DNA of 57,185 nucleotides from Acidobacteriota bacterium (GTDB lineage Bacteria; Acidobacteriota; Polarisedimenticolia; JBFMGF01). The position numbers and the translations under genes were made by a program. The notes beneath the pieces are model-generated. The model was not told where the DNA came from and searched no databases. It saw only the letters and a program-made list of their open reading frames with translations. Positions 17,354 through 25,467 of the stretch are shown here, one piece after another (position 1 is the stretch's first letter; every line of letters begins with the position of its first letter). The stretch lies in contig JBFMGF010000065.1 of NCBI GenBank assembly GCA_040752675.1, positions 1 through 57,185 of the forward strand, written 5' to 3'.

Positions 17354-18055
17354 TCAGGATTTCAGATTCTGGGCTATGGAGGAGCGAGCATCTTCCATCA
17401 GGATATTGATTGAACTGACGGTGTAACGCTCCGTAAAGATGGGCTTGCCGATGACGATGGATACGTCTCCAGGACAGATCCTGAAAGATTTCAGAGGCAT
17501 TACCCGATGGCTTCCTGATATCGATATGGGGATGATCGGAACGCCAGCCTTCAGGGCAATGAGGAAAGCTCCCTTCTTGAACGGGTGGAGTTTTCCGTCC
17601 GGGCTCCTTGCTCCCTCCGCGAAGAAGAGGATCGGCCGTCCCTTCCTGATCTTTTCCGCAGCCTGTTCGAAAGACTTCATGGCTCCTTCCCGATCATCCC
17701 TTTTTACCGAGATATACCCTGCCAGGTAGATGGACCAGCCAAAGATGGGAACGAAGAAGAGAGACCTCTTTGCAATGATCCTCGTTCTTGCCGGAAGGAT
17801 GTTGATGAGCGCGAAGACATCAAAGTTGCTCAGGTGGTTGGATATGTATACGCAGGGTATCTCACGGTCAATGTTCTCCATGCCGGAGATGAAGAGCCTT
17901 GCTCCTGCCGTCTTGATTATGAGATAGCTCCAGAGTTTCCCTGACAGCGGAACTATATCGCTGCCCGGAAGGAGGAAAGAAAGAAGGATTGCAGAAAGGC
18001 CGAGAACGATAGTATAGAAGGCTATGGCAACCCATTTGATCATGGATAGTATCAT
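17354..18055 (-). CDS. plsC: 1-acyl-sn-glycerol-3-phosphate acyltransferase
   Basis: Acylates lysophosphatidic acid to phosphatidic acid at the inner membrane. The 233-residue protein has an N-terminal membrane segment, the catalytic NHLSNFD (HX4D) box, FFAEGARSPDGKLHPFKKGA for glycerol-phosphate binding, and the VPIIPISISGSH block. A Met at 18043 is an alternative start. It is transcribed toward cca and divergently from mlaE, with 164 bases between that must hold both promoters. Confidence 0.9.
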   Translation of the reverse strand: MILSMIKWVAIAFYTIVLGLSAILLSFLLPGSDIVPLSGKLWSYLIIKTAGARLFISGMENIDREIPCVYISNHLSNFDVFALINILPARTRIIAKRSLFFVPIFGWSIYLAGYISVKRDDREGAMKSFEQAAEKIRKGRPILFFAEGARSPDGKLHPFKKGAFLIALKAGVPIIPISISGSHRVMPLKSFRICPGDVSIVIGKPIFTERYTVSSINILMEDARSSIAQNLKS

Positions 18056-18219
18056 GACCGCATGATTCTATCGTAAATCATGAATTATTGTTAGCGAGAA
18101 ACATCTCTTGAACATTTTCGTTGATTTGTCGCAACCTATTATATAAAATCAAATTCGATCGCAATGATCAAGATTCTTGTTGAGGTAAGGGCAGGCACGA
18201 AGCATTTAAATACTGGAGG

Positions 18220-18987
18220 ATGAACACGATCCTTGATTACATCAGGAATTTCCTCAAAATCATCGGGGGACTCTTCCTTTTGCTGAAGGATACAATCAGC
18301 ATAGGGATCAAGCCCCCTTACGAGTTCAAACTCATCCTGAACCAGCTTTACGAGACCGGCGTAAAGTCGATGTCCATCACCAACCTGACCATGCTTTTCA
18401 CCGGGATGGTCCTGTCGCTCCAGACATCCTATTCGCTGAGACCGTACGGTGCCAGGATATATATAGGGGATCTGGTCGCCCTCTCAATAGTCCGCGAGCT
18501 CGGTCCTGTTCTCACGGCGCTTATGATAGGGGGCCGTGTAGGAGCCGGGATCACGGCAGAGCTCGGCTCGATGAACGTGACGGAACAGATCGATGCCCTT
18601 AGAGCCCTTGCTGCAAGTCCTATCAAGAAGCTCGTCGTCCCGAGAGTCCTGGCGCTTTTGATAATCATTCCGACGCTCACCATTCTGGGAGACTTCATCG
18701 GGATAATGGGCGGCTGCTTCATCGCCATATACGAGATTGGACAGACCGGTCAGTACTTCATGCAGCATGTCATAAAGGCGATGACCATCGCTGACATCCT
18801 GAACGGGATCGGGAAGACCTTCTTCTTTTCCATCATCATCTCTACTATCGCCTGTTACAACGGGCTGACGGCCTCGGGAGGAGCTGACGGAGTGGGGAAG
18901 GCGACGACCAATACCGTGGTCATGGCATCCATATCGATCTTCATCGCCGACTTCTTCCTGACCAAACTCTTCATCCTGTTTGAGTGA
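18220..18987 (+). CDS. mlaE: MlaE-type ABC transporter permease
   Basis: Inner-membrane permease of the phospholipid/hydrophobic-molecule transporter that exchanges lipids with the outer membrane. The 255 residues show the family's hallmark stretch (REL.P.LTALMIGGRVGAG followed by ELGSMNVTEQIDAL) and five to six helices. The only in-frame start near the N-terminus is ATG 18220, which has GGAGG directly against it, an unusually short spacing. The ATPase and MCE genes follow, forming a compact mlaE-F-D unit without visible mlaB or mlaC. Confidence 0.92.
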   Translation: MNTILDYIRNFLKIIGGLFLLLKDTISIGIKPPYEFKLILNQLYETGVKSMSITNLTMLFTGMVLSLQTSYSLRPYGARIYIGDLVALSIVRELGPVLTALMIGGRVGAGITAELGSMNVTEQIDALRALAASPIKKLVVPRVLALLIIIPTLTILGDFIGIMGGCFIAIYEIGQTGQYFMQHVIKAMTIADILNGIGKTFFFSIIISTIACYNGLTASGGADGVGKATTNTVVMASISIFIADFFLTKLFILFE

Positions 18988-19077
18988 AGGAAGGACAGAG
19001 GTGGTTCTCATGGCTCATCTGGCCTGGTACAATCATACTTTGATGCAAAGTTCCCTGGACAGGATGGAGTTAATGAA

Positions 19078-19821
19078 ATGAATGACGATTGCTTTATCAA
19101 ATATGTAAATCTTCATAAGGCTTTCGGGAAGAATCATGTCCTGAAATCTCTCAATCTAGAAATCTTCAAGGGAGAGACCATCGTCATTCTTGGGGGAAGC
19201 GGTACCGGAAAGTCCGTCCTTCTGAAACATACCGTCGGGCTGTTGAAGCCCGATGAGGGGGATGTATACGTGGAAGGGGAAAGAATCACCGATTACGACG
19301 AAGTGCAGTTGATTCCGGTTCGCAGGAAGATTGGCGTCCTCTTTCAGGGGGGAGCTCTCTTCGATTCGATGAATGTTTTCGATAACGTTGCCTTCGCTCT
19401 GAGGGAACACACGAACATGAGCGAAGAGGAGATCGTGGCCAGAGTCAGAGAGAAACTGGATCTCGTCGAGCTCGAAAACGTGGAGCACCTCATGCCCTCG
19501 GACTTGAGCGGCGGGATGAAGAAAAGAGTGTCCCTCGCGCGTGCGATTGTCCTTGAACCGCAATGCATCCTCTACGATGAACCTACGACGGGGCTCGACC
19601 CCATCATCGCAGGAAACATTAACCGGCTGATTAAGAACCTCCAGCAGAGGCTAAGGGTTACCTCAATCGTCGTCACGCATGACATTACCTCGGCATTCAC
19701 GGTTGCGGACCGCGTAGCTTTTCTATACGATGGAAGCATCAGGTTCCTGGGAACCGTGAACGGCGCTAAAGAGAGCAACGATCCTCTTTTAAGCAGTTTC
19801 ATCAGAGGGGAGGAGAGATAA
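19078..19821 (+). CDS. mlaF: MlaF-type ABC transporter ATP-binding protein
   Basis: Cytoplasmic ATPase partner of MlaE, 247 residues. Walker A is GGSGTGKS (39-46), the Q-loop lies in VLFQGGALFDSM, the signature is LSGGMKKR, and Walker B is ILYDEPTTGLDP with a switch His in VVTHD. GGALFDS after the Q-loop and LSGGM are typical of MlaF rather than of general importers. There are 90 bases between mlaE and this gene, and one base between it and the MCE gene. Confidence 0.92.
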   Translation: MNDDCFIKYVNLHKAFGKNHVLKSLNLEIFKGETIVILGGSGTGKSVLLKHTVGLLKPDEGDVYVEGERITDYDEVQLIPVRRKIGVLFQGGALFDSMNVFDNVAFALREHTNMSEEEIVARVREKLDLVELENVEHLMPSDLSGGMKKRVSLARAIVLEPQCILYDEPTTGLDPIIAGNINRLIKNLQQRLRVTSIVVTHDITSAFTVADRVAFLYDGSIRFLGTVNGAKESNDPLLSSFIRGEER

Positions 19822-19822
19822 A

Positions 19823-20935
19823 ATGACAAAAAGGTTGACCAAGGAATTGAGTGTAGGGATCATCATCACGCTGGCATTGCTCATCTTCGCCATCGGGATC
19901 ATGGCCGTCGGAGAAGAATCGAAATTCTTCGCCAGAAAGGTCTATTACCTGGTTAACTTTCCTAATACAAACGGATTGAGCAAGGGGTCTCCCGTCAGCC
20001 TCTCCGGCGTTCAGGTCGGGACCGTGGACGAGATCAACCTTCCCATCGATCCGCAATTCAAGGGGATTGACATCAAGATAGCCGTGGACAAGGTTTACGA
20101 GAGCAGAATCAGAGAAGAGACGAGAGCCTCTCTGAAGTTCCTCCAGATTCTCTCCGGAGAGAAATACATCGAACTGACTCCCGGTGATCCAGTGAAACCG
20201 GCGCTTCCCCCTGGTTCCAAGATCCCGGTAGAAGAAGAGATGAGGTTCATCGAGACCGGTGAAAACATCGCAGAGAACCTGAATGAGATCACGAACACCC
20301 TGAGGAAGATGCTGGAACCGATTGATCGAGGCGAGGGGATCTTGGGAGAGGTCTTCACGAATCCCGAATTTGGCAAGGAGGGGCTTGCAAACTTGAAAAG
20401 CGCAATCGATTCGACGAATGCGATACTTGCAAAGGTGAAGAGCGGGGAAGGGCTGATCGGGAAGCTCATCTACGATGAGGAGACGGCGAAAGACATCGTT
20501 GAGATAAAAAATGCCATAAACAAAGTCAACTCTCTGCTCGAGAAGGTGGACAGAAGAGAGGGAGCCATCGGGGACCTCCTGACGGAAGGAGGGAAAGGGG
20601 AACAGACCCTTGAGGAATTGAAAGAGGCGGCGGCAAAGATCAACAGGATCGCCGAGAGACTGGACAGCAAGACCGGGCTTATCGGGAAGTTGCTCAACGA
20701 TGAGGAGTATTCGGAAAACGTGGCGGCTGATTTCAGGAAGCTTGTGGCTCATCTGGCGTCCATCACGGAAAAGATCGACAAGGGGGAGGGGACAGTTGGC
20801 GCTCTCATCAATGACCCTACAGTTTATGAGGACCTGAGAAACGTCGTCCAGGGAGTCAAGTCGAGCAAGATTGCAGGCGGTCTCATCCGCCATTATAAGA
20901 AGAAGGGTGAAAAACAGATTTCCAGGAGCGAATGA
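19823..20935 (+). CDS. mlaD: MlaD/MCE domain protein with helical repeat tail
   Basis: A 370-residue periplasmic substrate-binding subunit anchored by one N-terminal helix (about residues 11-29). The MCE domain covers about 38-120 (FPNTNGLSKGSPVSLSGVQV, then the LKFLQILSGEKYIEL strand). The long tail has five recurrences of a motif like GEGxxGxLxxD (GEGILGEVF, GEGLIGKLI, REGAIGDLL, KTGLIGKLL, GEGTVGALI) in predicted helices, probably a barrel or tunnel stalk reaching through the periplasm. Its stop overlaps an ATG of the next frame as ATGA. Confidence 0.9.
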   Translation: MTKRLTKELSVGIIITLALLIFAIGIMAVGEESKFFARKVYYLVNFPNTNGLSKGSPVSLSGVQVGTVDEINLPIDPQFKGIDIKIAVDKVYESRIREETRASLKFLQILSGEKYIELTPGDPVKPALPPGSKIPVEEEMRFIETGENIAENLNEITNTLRKMLEPIDRGEGILGEVFTNPEFGKEGLANLKSAIDSTNAILAKVKSGEGLIGKLIYDEETAKDIVEIKNAINKVNSLLEKVDRREGAIGDLLTEGGKGEQTLEELKEAAAKINRIAERLDSKTGLIGKLLNDEEYSENVAADFRKLVAHLASITEKIDKGEGTVGALINDPTVYEDLRNVVQGVKSSKIAGGLIRHYKKKGEKQISRSE

Positions 20936-20961
20936 CTGTAAGAACGGGGGAAGAAGCATTC

Positions 20962-21927
20962 ATGGAAAATATTCTAATCACGGGGGGAGCGGGATTCATT
21001 GGCTCCCATCTGGCGGAACGGTCCCTTGAAAAAGGATACGAAGTTACCGTTATTGATAACTTCGATCCCTTCTACGACCCGAATGTCAAGAGGCAGAACA
21101 TCAGCAAAGCGTCCATGGATCCTCGTTACCAGCTTCTGGAAGGAGACATCCGGGATGAGGAGTTCATCCATTTCGTGTTCGGCCGGCATACGCCTGATAT
21201 TGTAGTTCATCTTGCCGCAAGAGCAGGAGTCCGCCCTTCCATCGATCATCCAGTCATCTATAACGATGTCAACGTGAGGGGGACGGCGATAATTCTAGAA
21301 GCCTGCCATAAGCACGGCGTGAAAAGGTTCATCTTCGGGTCATCCTCCTCCGTCTATGGGAATGCAGAGAAAGTTCCCTTCTCCGAGGATGATAATGTAG
21401 ATTATCCCGTCTCACCCTATGCGGCCACAAAAAAGGCGGGGGAACTACTCTGCTACACCTATCATCATCTCTACGGGATGGCAATCCATTGCCTGAGGTT
21501 CTTCACTGTTTTCGGCCCGAGACAGAGGCCGGAGATGGCCATCCATAAGTTTACGAGGATGATTGACCGGGACGAAGAACTAACACAGTACGGGAATGGG
21601 AAGAGCAGCAGAGACTACACTTACATCGAAGATATCATCGATGGGGTAATGGCCTCCATAGAGAATGTCTCCGGGTATGAGATCATCAATCTCGGTGAAT
21701 CAAAGACAACTTCAATTACTGAATTGATCAAAAAACTGGAAGCCCTGCTCGGAAAAAAGGCCAGAGTGAGGGTCCTTCCTCATCAGCCAGGAGATGTACA
21801 TACAACATGTGCGGATATTAGAAAAGCGGCCAGAATCCTGGGATACGCTCCCAAATTCCCCGTTGATGCCGGCTTGAAAGTGTTTGTCGAATGGTATAAG
21901 GATACTGGTCAGAGAACATTTCGTTGA
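20962..21927 (+). CDS. NAD-dependent sugar epimerase, UDP-glucuronate 4-epimerase-like
   Basis: An extended SDR enzyme of 321 residues acting on a UDP-sugar. The NAD site is TGGAGFIGSHL; catalytic residues lie in GSSSSVYG and YAATKKAGE; FGPRQRPEMAIHKF is common in UDP-glucuronate 4-epimerases. With the UDP-glucose dehydrogenase gene next to it, conversion of UDP-glucuronate to UDP-galacturonate is a reasonable inference. ATG 20962 was chosen because GGGGGAAG precedes it and the Rossmann motif follows at once; ATG 20932 overlaps the mlaD stop and would add ten residues. Confidence 0.85.
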   Translation: MENILITGGAGFIGSHLAERSLEKGYEVTVIDNFDPFYDPNVKRQNISKASMDPRYQLLEGDIRDEEFIHFVFGRHTPDIVVHLAARAGVRPSIDHPVIYNDVNVRGTAIILEACHKHGVKRFIFGSSSSVYGNAEKVPFSEDDNVDYPVSPYAATKKAGELLCYTYHHLYGMAIHCLRFFTVFGPRQRPEMAIHKFTRMIDRDEELTQYGNGKSSRDYTYIEDIIDGVMASIENVSGYEIINLGESKTTSITELIKKLEALLGKKARVRVLPHQPGDVHTTCADIRKAARILGYAPKFPVDAGLKVFVEWYKDTGQRTFR

Positions 21928-21937
21928 GAGGTGACGA

Positions 21938-23236
21938 ATGAATATCACAGTCGTGGGAACGGGATATGTGGGGTTGGTCACCGGAGCTTGCTTTTCGGAG
22001 TTCGGAGTCAATGTCACCTGTGTGGATAAAGTGGTGGAGAAGATCAGAGCGCTTGAGAACGGTGAGATCCCGATCTATGAACCAGGACTCGAGGAGTTAG
22101 TCAATAAGAATCGCAGGACAGGAAGACTGACCTTTACGACCGATCTAAGCAAGGCAATTCAGGATTCGCTGGTTATCTTCATTGCCGTAGGAACACCGCC
22201 GACGGAGGATGGGAGCGCAGATCTCACTTTTGTGGAGGAAGTTGCCGATGCAGTCGCGGAGAACCTTAACGGCTACAAAGTCGTCGTCACGAAGAGCACG
22301 GTTCCCATGGGAACGGGCGAGAGGATCAAACGGCTCATCAATGAGAACCGGAAAGGGCGTTTCTCTTTCAGCGTGGCGTCGAATCCGGAGTTTCTCAGGG
22401 AGGGTTCAGCGATAGAAGACTTCATGCACCCGAATAGAGTGGTCATAGGCGCGGAAGACGATCAGGCTATCGCAATCCTCAAAGACCTCTATCGCCCCCT
22501 CTACCTCATCGAGACTCCTTTCGTGATCACAAACGTAGTGACGGCAGAGATGATCAAGTATGCCTCGAATGCCTTTCTCGCTACAAAGATCTCATTCATC
22601 AATGAGATCGCTGACCTGTGTGAAAGAGTGGGAGCCGACGTCCATGACGTGGCGAGAGGGATGGGTCTTGATAACAGGATAGGAAGGAAATTCCTTCATC
22701 CTGGTCCCGGTTACGGGGGATCCTGCTTCCCCAAAGATACGAATGCGATTGCTAAGATCGCAAGAGAGCACGGCTGTGAGTTGAGAATCGTCAACACGGT
22801 GATTGAGGTCAATGAGAGAAGGCCTCGCATCATGGTCGAAAAGATCAAACAGGCCTGCGGAAATCTCGATGGGAAGACCATCGCTTTCCTTGGGCTGTCC
22901 TTTAAGCCGAATACGGACGATATCAGGGAATCGCCGGCCCTCAAGATCATTGAGGCACTTCAGACGCTGGGAGTGAAGATTAAAGTCTTCGACCCGGCGG
23001 CCATGCCGGTGGCCAGGGACGAATACAGGTATCTGATCTATTCTGCCGATGAGTATCAAGCCATTGCCGAGAGCGATGCCCTGGTGCTGGCGACCGAGTG
23101 GAATCAGTTCCGTCAACTTAACCTCGACCTGGTCAAGTCTCTCCTGAAAGAGCCCATCATCGTCGATCTCAGGAATATCTATGATCCGGAAGAGATGCGA
23201 AAGCGTGGCTTTAGATATTTCTGCGTCGGCCGCTAG
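21938..23236 (+). CDS. ugd: UDP-glucose 6-dehydrogenase
   Basis: Oxidises UDP-glucose to UDP-glucuronate with two NAD+. The 432 residues begin with the GTGYVGLVTGACFSE NAD site, then carry the catalytic cysteine in PGYGGSCFPKDT near residue 260 and the C-terminal GLSFKPNTDDIRESPAL block. It lies ten bases after the epimerase and supplies its probable substrate. UDP-N-acetylmannosamine dehydrogenase is a less likely alternative. Confidence 0.93.
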   Translation: MNITVVGTGYVGLVTGACFSEFGVNVTCVDKVVEKIRALENGEIPIYEPGLEELVNKNRRTGRLTFTTDLSKAIQDSLVIFIAVGTPPTEDGSADLTFVEEVADAVAENLNGYKVVVTKSTVPMGTGERIKRLINENRKGRFSFSVASNPEFLREGSAIEDFMHPNRVVIGAEDDQAIAILKDLYRPLYLIETPFVITNVVTAEMIKYASNAFLATKISFINEIADLCERVGADVHDVARGMGLDNRIGRKFLHPGPGYGGSCFPKDTNAIAKIAREHGCELRIVNTVIEVNERRPRIMVEKIKQACGNLDGKTIAFLGLSFKPNTDDIRESPALKIIEALQTLGVKIKVFDPAAMPVARDEYRYLIYSADEYQAIAESDALVLATEWNQFRQLNLDLVKSLLKEPIIVDLRNIYDPEEMRKRGFRYFCVGR

Positions 23237-23256
23237 AAGTAAAACATCGGAATAGG

Positions 23257-23313
23257 GGCAGGTATCCTGCCTGACGGTGATAAATAATGAATAGGTCAGG
23301 CATCTTGCCTGAC
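23257..23313. repeat. Two tandem REP-like hairpins
   Basis: GGCAGG-TAT-CCTGCC (23257-23271) and GTCAGGC-ATCTT-GCCTGAC (23295-23313) are two similar short hairpins of the form CAGG..TC.TGCCTGAC, 23 bases apart, in the gap between ugd and the next epimerase. They resemble dispersed REP units and may also damp read-through or stabilise the upstream mRNA end. Confidence 0.65.
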
Positions 23314-23330
23314 AAAGGAGATAGGGTTTT

Positions 23331-24317
23331 ATGGCGGATTATCTGGTCACCGGGGGGGCGGGCTTTATCGGGTCGAATATCGTGGAGCAGCTTCTCAAAG
23401 AGGGGAACTCCGTCCGCGTCATCGATAACTTCTCCACTGGCAGAAGGGAGAATCTCCAAGAAGCTGAGAAATGGGCTGCCGAGGGAAAAGGAAAGTCAGA
23501 ACGGGTAGGAGGGAAGGGAAATTTTGAGCTGATCGAAGGGGATATCAGGAGCCTGGAGACAGCCAGAAGAGCGGTGAAGGACTGTCGGTTCGTTCTGCAT
23601 CAAGCCGCTATCCCGTCCGTCGTCCGTTCCGTGAGAGACCCGGTCACGACGAGCGAGGTCAACATCCAGGGGACGCTCAACCTTCTTGTGGCGGCCAGGG
23701 ATGAAAAGATCGAAAGGTTCGTCTATGCCTCCTCATCCTCCGTGTATGGTGAGAGCGAGGTTCTGCCAAAGGTCGAGACGATGCCGCCGTCCCCGCTCTC
23801 GCCCTATGCCACGCAGAAACTGACAGGAGAGTACTATTGCAGGATCTTCCATTCCCTCTTCGGTCTTCCCACTGTTTCGCTCCGATACTTCAACGTCTTC
23901 GGACCCAGGCAGGATCCGACCTCCGAATATGCGGCCGTCATCCCGAAGTTCATCACAGCTGCGCTCAGCGGAAAACGTCCCGTCATCTACGGCGACGGCA
24001 AGCAGACGCGGGACTTCTCCTTTATTCGGAATGTCGTGGAGGCTAATATCAAAGCCGCGAAAGCCCCTAAGGGATCGTTCGGAAAGGTCTTCAACATCGC
24101 CGGTGGAAGCAGGATCGACCTGCTCGAGCTCCTGGCCATCATCTCCGATCTTGCGGGGAAGAGGGTGGACCCGGAATTTGCGCCGCCCAGGCCCGGCGAC
24201 ATCCGGGACTCGCTGGCCGATATCTCCAGGGCAAGGACTGTCCTGGGGTACGAGGGGAAAGTTTCTGTCAGAGAGGGCCTCGAAAAAGCCCTTCACTGGT
24301 ATAAAGAGAGATTCTGA
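23331..24317 (+). CDS. NAD-dependent epimerase, WbpP/GalE-like UDP-sugar 4-epimerase
   Basis: An extended SDR of 328 residues. Motifs: TGGAGFIGSNIVE, ASSSSVYGE, SPYATQKLTGE with catalytic Tyr/Lys, RYFNVFGPRQDP and YGDGKQTRDF. The pattern QAAIPSVVRSV..P and FGPRQDP.S.YAAVIPKF fits UDP-N-acetylglucosamine or UDP-glucose 4-epimerases of the WbpP group. AAGGAG precedes the ATG. A basic, Gly/Lys-rich insertion near residues 45-65 separates the first strands. It ends three bases before manC. Confidence 0.85.
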   Translation: MADYLVTGGAGFIGSNIVEQLLKEGNSVRVIDNFSTGRRENLQEAEKWAAEGKGKSERVGGKGNFELIEGDIRSLETARRAVKDCRFVLHQAAIPSVVRSVRDPVTTSEVNIQGTLNLLVAARDEKIERFVYASSSSVYGESEVLPKVETMPPSPLSPYATQKLTGEYYCRIFHSLFGLPTVSLRYFNVFGPRQDPTSEYAAVIPKFITAALSGKRPVIYGDGKQTRDFSFIRNVVEANIKAAKAPKGSFGKVFNIAGGSRIDLLELLAIISDLAGKRVDPEFAPPRPGDIRDSLADISRARTVLGYEGKVSVREGLEKALHWYKERF

Positions 24318-24320
24318 CTC

Positions 24321-25331
24321 ATGAAGAAATACCGTTCTATTGCAGCAACATCAAAAGGGAAGATCATCAGCCTCATCCTGGCCGGTGGAAAAGGGGTCCG
24401 GTTGTGGCCGCTCAGCACTCCTGAGAACCCCAAGCCTTTCCTGAGATTGATCGGCGGGAGATCCTTTCTCAGGCTGGCCTACGAGAGAGCTCTCAAGATC
24501 TCGCTGAAAGAAAAGATCTTTATCTCAACGCTCCAGCATCTCGGAAAAAAGGTCTTGGAAGAGCTTCCAGAATTTCCGGCGAAGAACCTGATCCTCGAGC
24601 CCGAGGCCAGGAACACAGCTCCTGCCATCGCCCTTGGCGCAATGACCTTGCAACGATTCGGCAAAGAGGCGGTCATGGCGGTCTTTCCTGCGGATCATTA
24701 TATTGAAGATTCCAACAAATTCAGGAAAGCCGTTTTGCGGGCCGCCGCCCACGCCAGGGAAGGGGATTTCCTGGTGACCTTCGGCGTCAAGCCTGAATCT
24801 CCATCAACCGAATACGGCTACATTGAAGTAGAAACCCAGCGCAACGGGAAAACAGCGAAGGCGTCAAGAGCATCTAAGGCCTTCAAAATCCCGGAAGTCT
24901 CCAAAGGGATTTTCAAAGTCAGGCGGTTCACAGAAAAACCGGGCTTGCGAAAAGCAAAATCCTTTTTAAGGAGAGGAAACTACTACTGGAATTCCGGGAT
25001 GTTTGTCTGGAGATCAGACACCATTCTCAAGGCCCTTCAGAAGCATGCCCCCGATATCCTGGAATGCCTGTCCCCTGCAGGAGAAACTTCCCCGGCAAGA
25101 AGATCTTCAGCATCGCCGCATTCAAGAGTGGGGAATAAATCTCTTGATACAAGGACTAAACAAGTTCAGGCAGCCATAGAAAGGGCTTTCTCCAAAGTGC
25201 GCTCCGTCTCCATCGACTATGCCATCATGGAAAAAGCCGACAACTGCTACATGGTTCCGCTGGAAACGACCTGGAAGGATTTCGGCTCCTGGCTCTCCGT
25301 GTATGAATATCTCAAGAAGGATGGCCAGTAA
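24321..25331 (+). CDS. manC: Mannose-1-phosphate guanylyltransferase
   Basis: Makes GDP-mannose from mannose-1-phosphate and GTP. The 336-residue protein has the pyrophosphorylase signature LAGGKGVRLWPLS, then EPEARNTAPAIAL, FPADHYI, STEYGYIEV, RRFTEKP, YYWNSGMFVW and the final TTWKDFGSW. It lacks the C-terminal cupin isomerase domain of bifunctional AlgA-type enzymes, so phosphomannose isomerase must be encoded elsewhere. A Ser/Arg-rich insert (about 255-280) is unusual. It ends the sugar-nucleotide run. Confidence 0.9.
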   Translation: MKKYRSIAATSKGKIISLILAGGKGVRLWPLSTPENPKPFLRLIGGRSFLRLAYERALKISLKEKIFISTLQHLGKKVLEELPEFPAKNLILEPEARNTAPAIALGAMTLQRFGKEAVMAVFPADHYIEDSNKFRKAVLRAAAHAREGDFLVTFGVKPESPSTEYGYIEVETQRNGKTAKASRASKAFKIPEVSKGIFKVRRFTEKPGLRKAKSFLRRGNYYWNSGMFVWRSDTILKALQKHAPDILECLSPAGETSPARRSSASPHSRVGNKSLDTRTKQVQAAIERAFSKVRSVSIDYAIMEKADNCYMVPLETTWKDFGSWLSVYEYLKKDGQ

Positions 25332-25362
25332 CAGTTCTCATCGCCATTTCAATTTAAAGCCG

Positions 25363-25383
25363 ACATATTTAGTTGAAATATGT
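25363..25383. repeat. Perfect 8-bp inverted repeat before the ATPase promoter
   Basis: ACATATTT-AGTTG-AAATATGT lies ten bases upstream of the -35 box at 25394. It could be an operator controlling the ATPase gene or the end structure of the manC transcript. Confidence 0.5.
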
Positions 25384-25393
25384 AAGTTATTTC

Positions 25394-25421
25394 TTGACAA
25401 AAATAGCAAAAGCCTTATAAT
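25394..25421 (+). promoter_or_regulatory. Consensus sigma70-type promoter
   Basis: TTGACA (25394-25399), a 16-base spacer, and TATAAT (25416-25421): both boxes match the consensus fully. It reads into the AAA/DUF4143 gene 47 bases downstream and makes that gene independent of the manC transcript. Confidence 0.8.
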
Positions 25422-25467
25422 TTCGTCGTAGCGAAGTTGATTTTGCAACGTTTTTGAGATCTATCGA

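Noticed and set aside
19802-20959. 385-codon minus-strand frame opposite mlaD
   Set aside because: It mirrors mlaD exactly, lacks recognisable motifs and a ribosome site, and would oppose an intact mlaE-F-D operon.
25428-25450. Short TTCG/CGAA stem after the ATPase promoter as a riboswitch or leader
   Set aside because: Only four base pairs and no conserved riboswitch core; the leader is under 50 bases.
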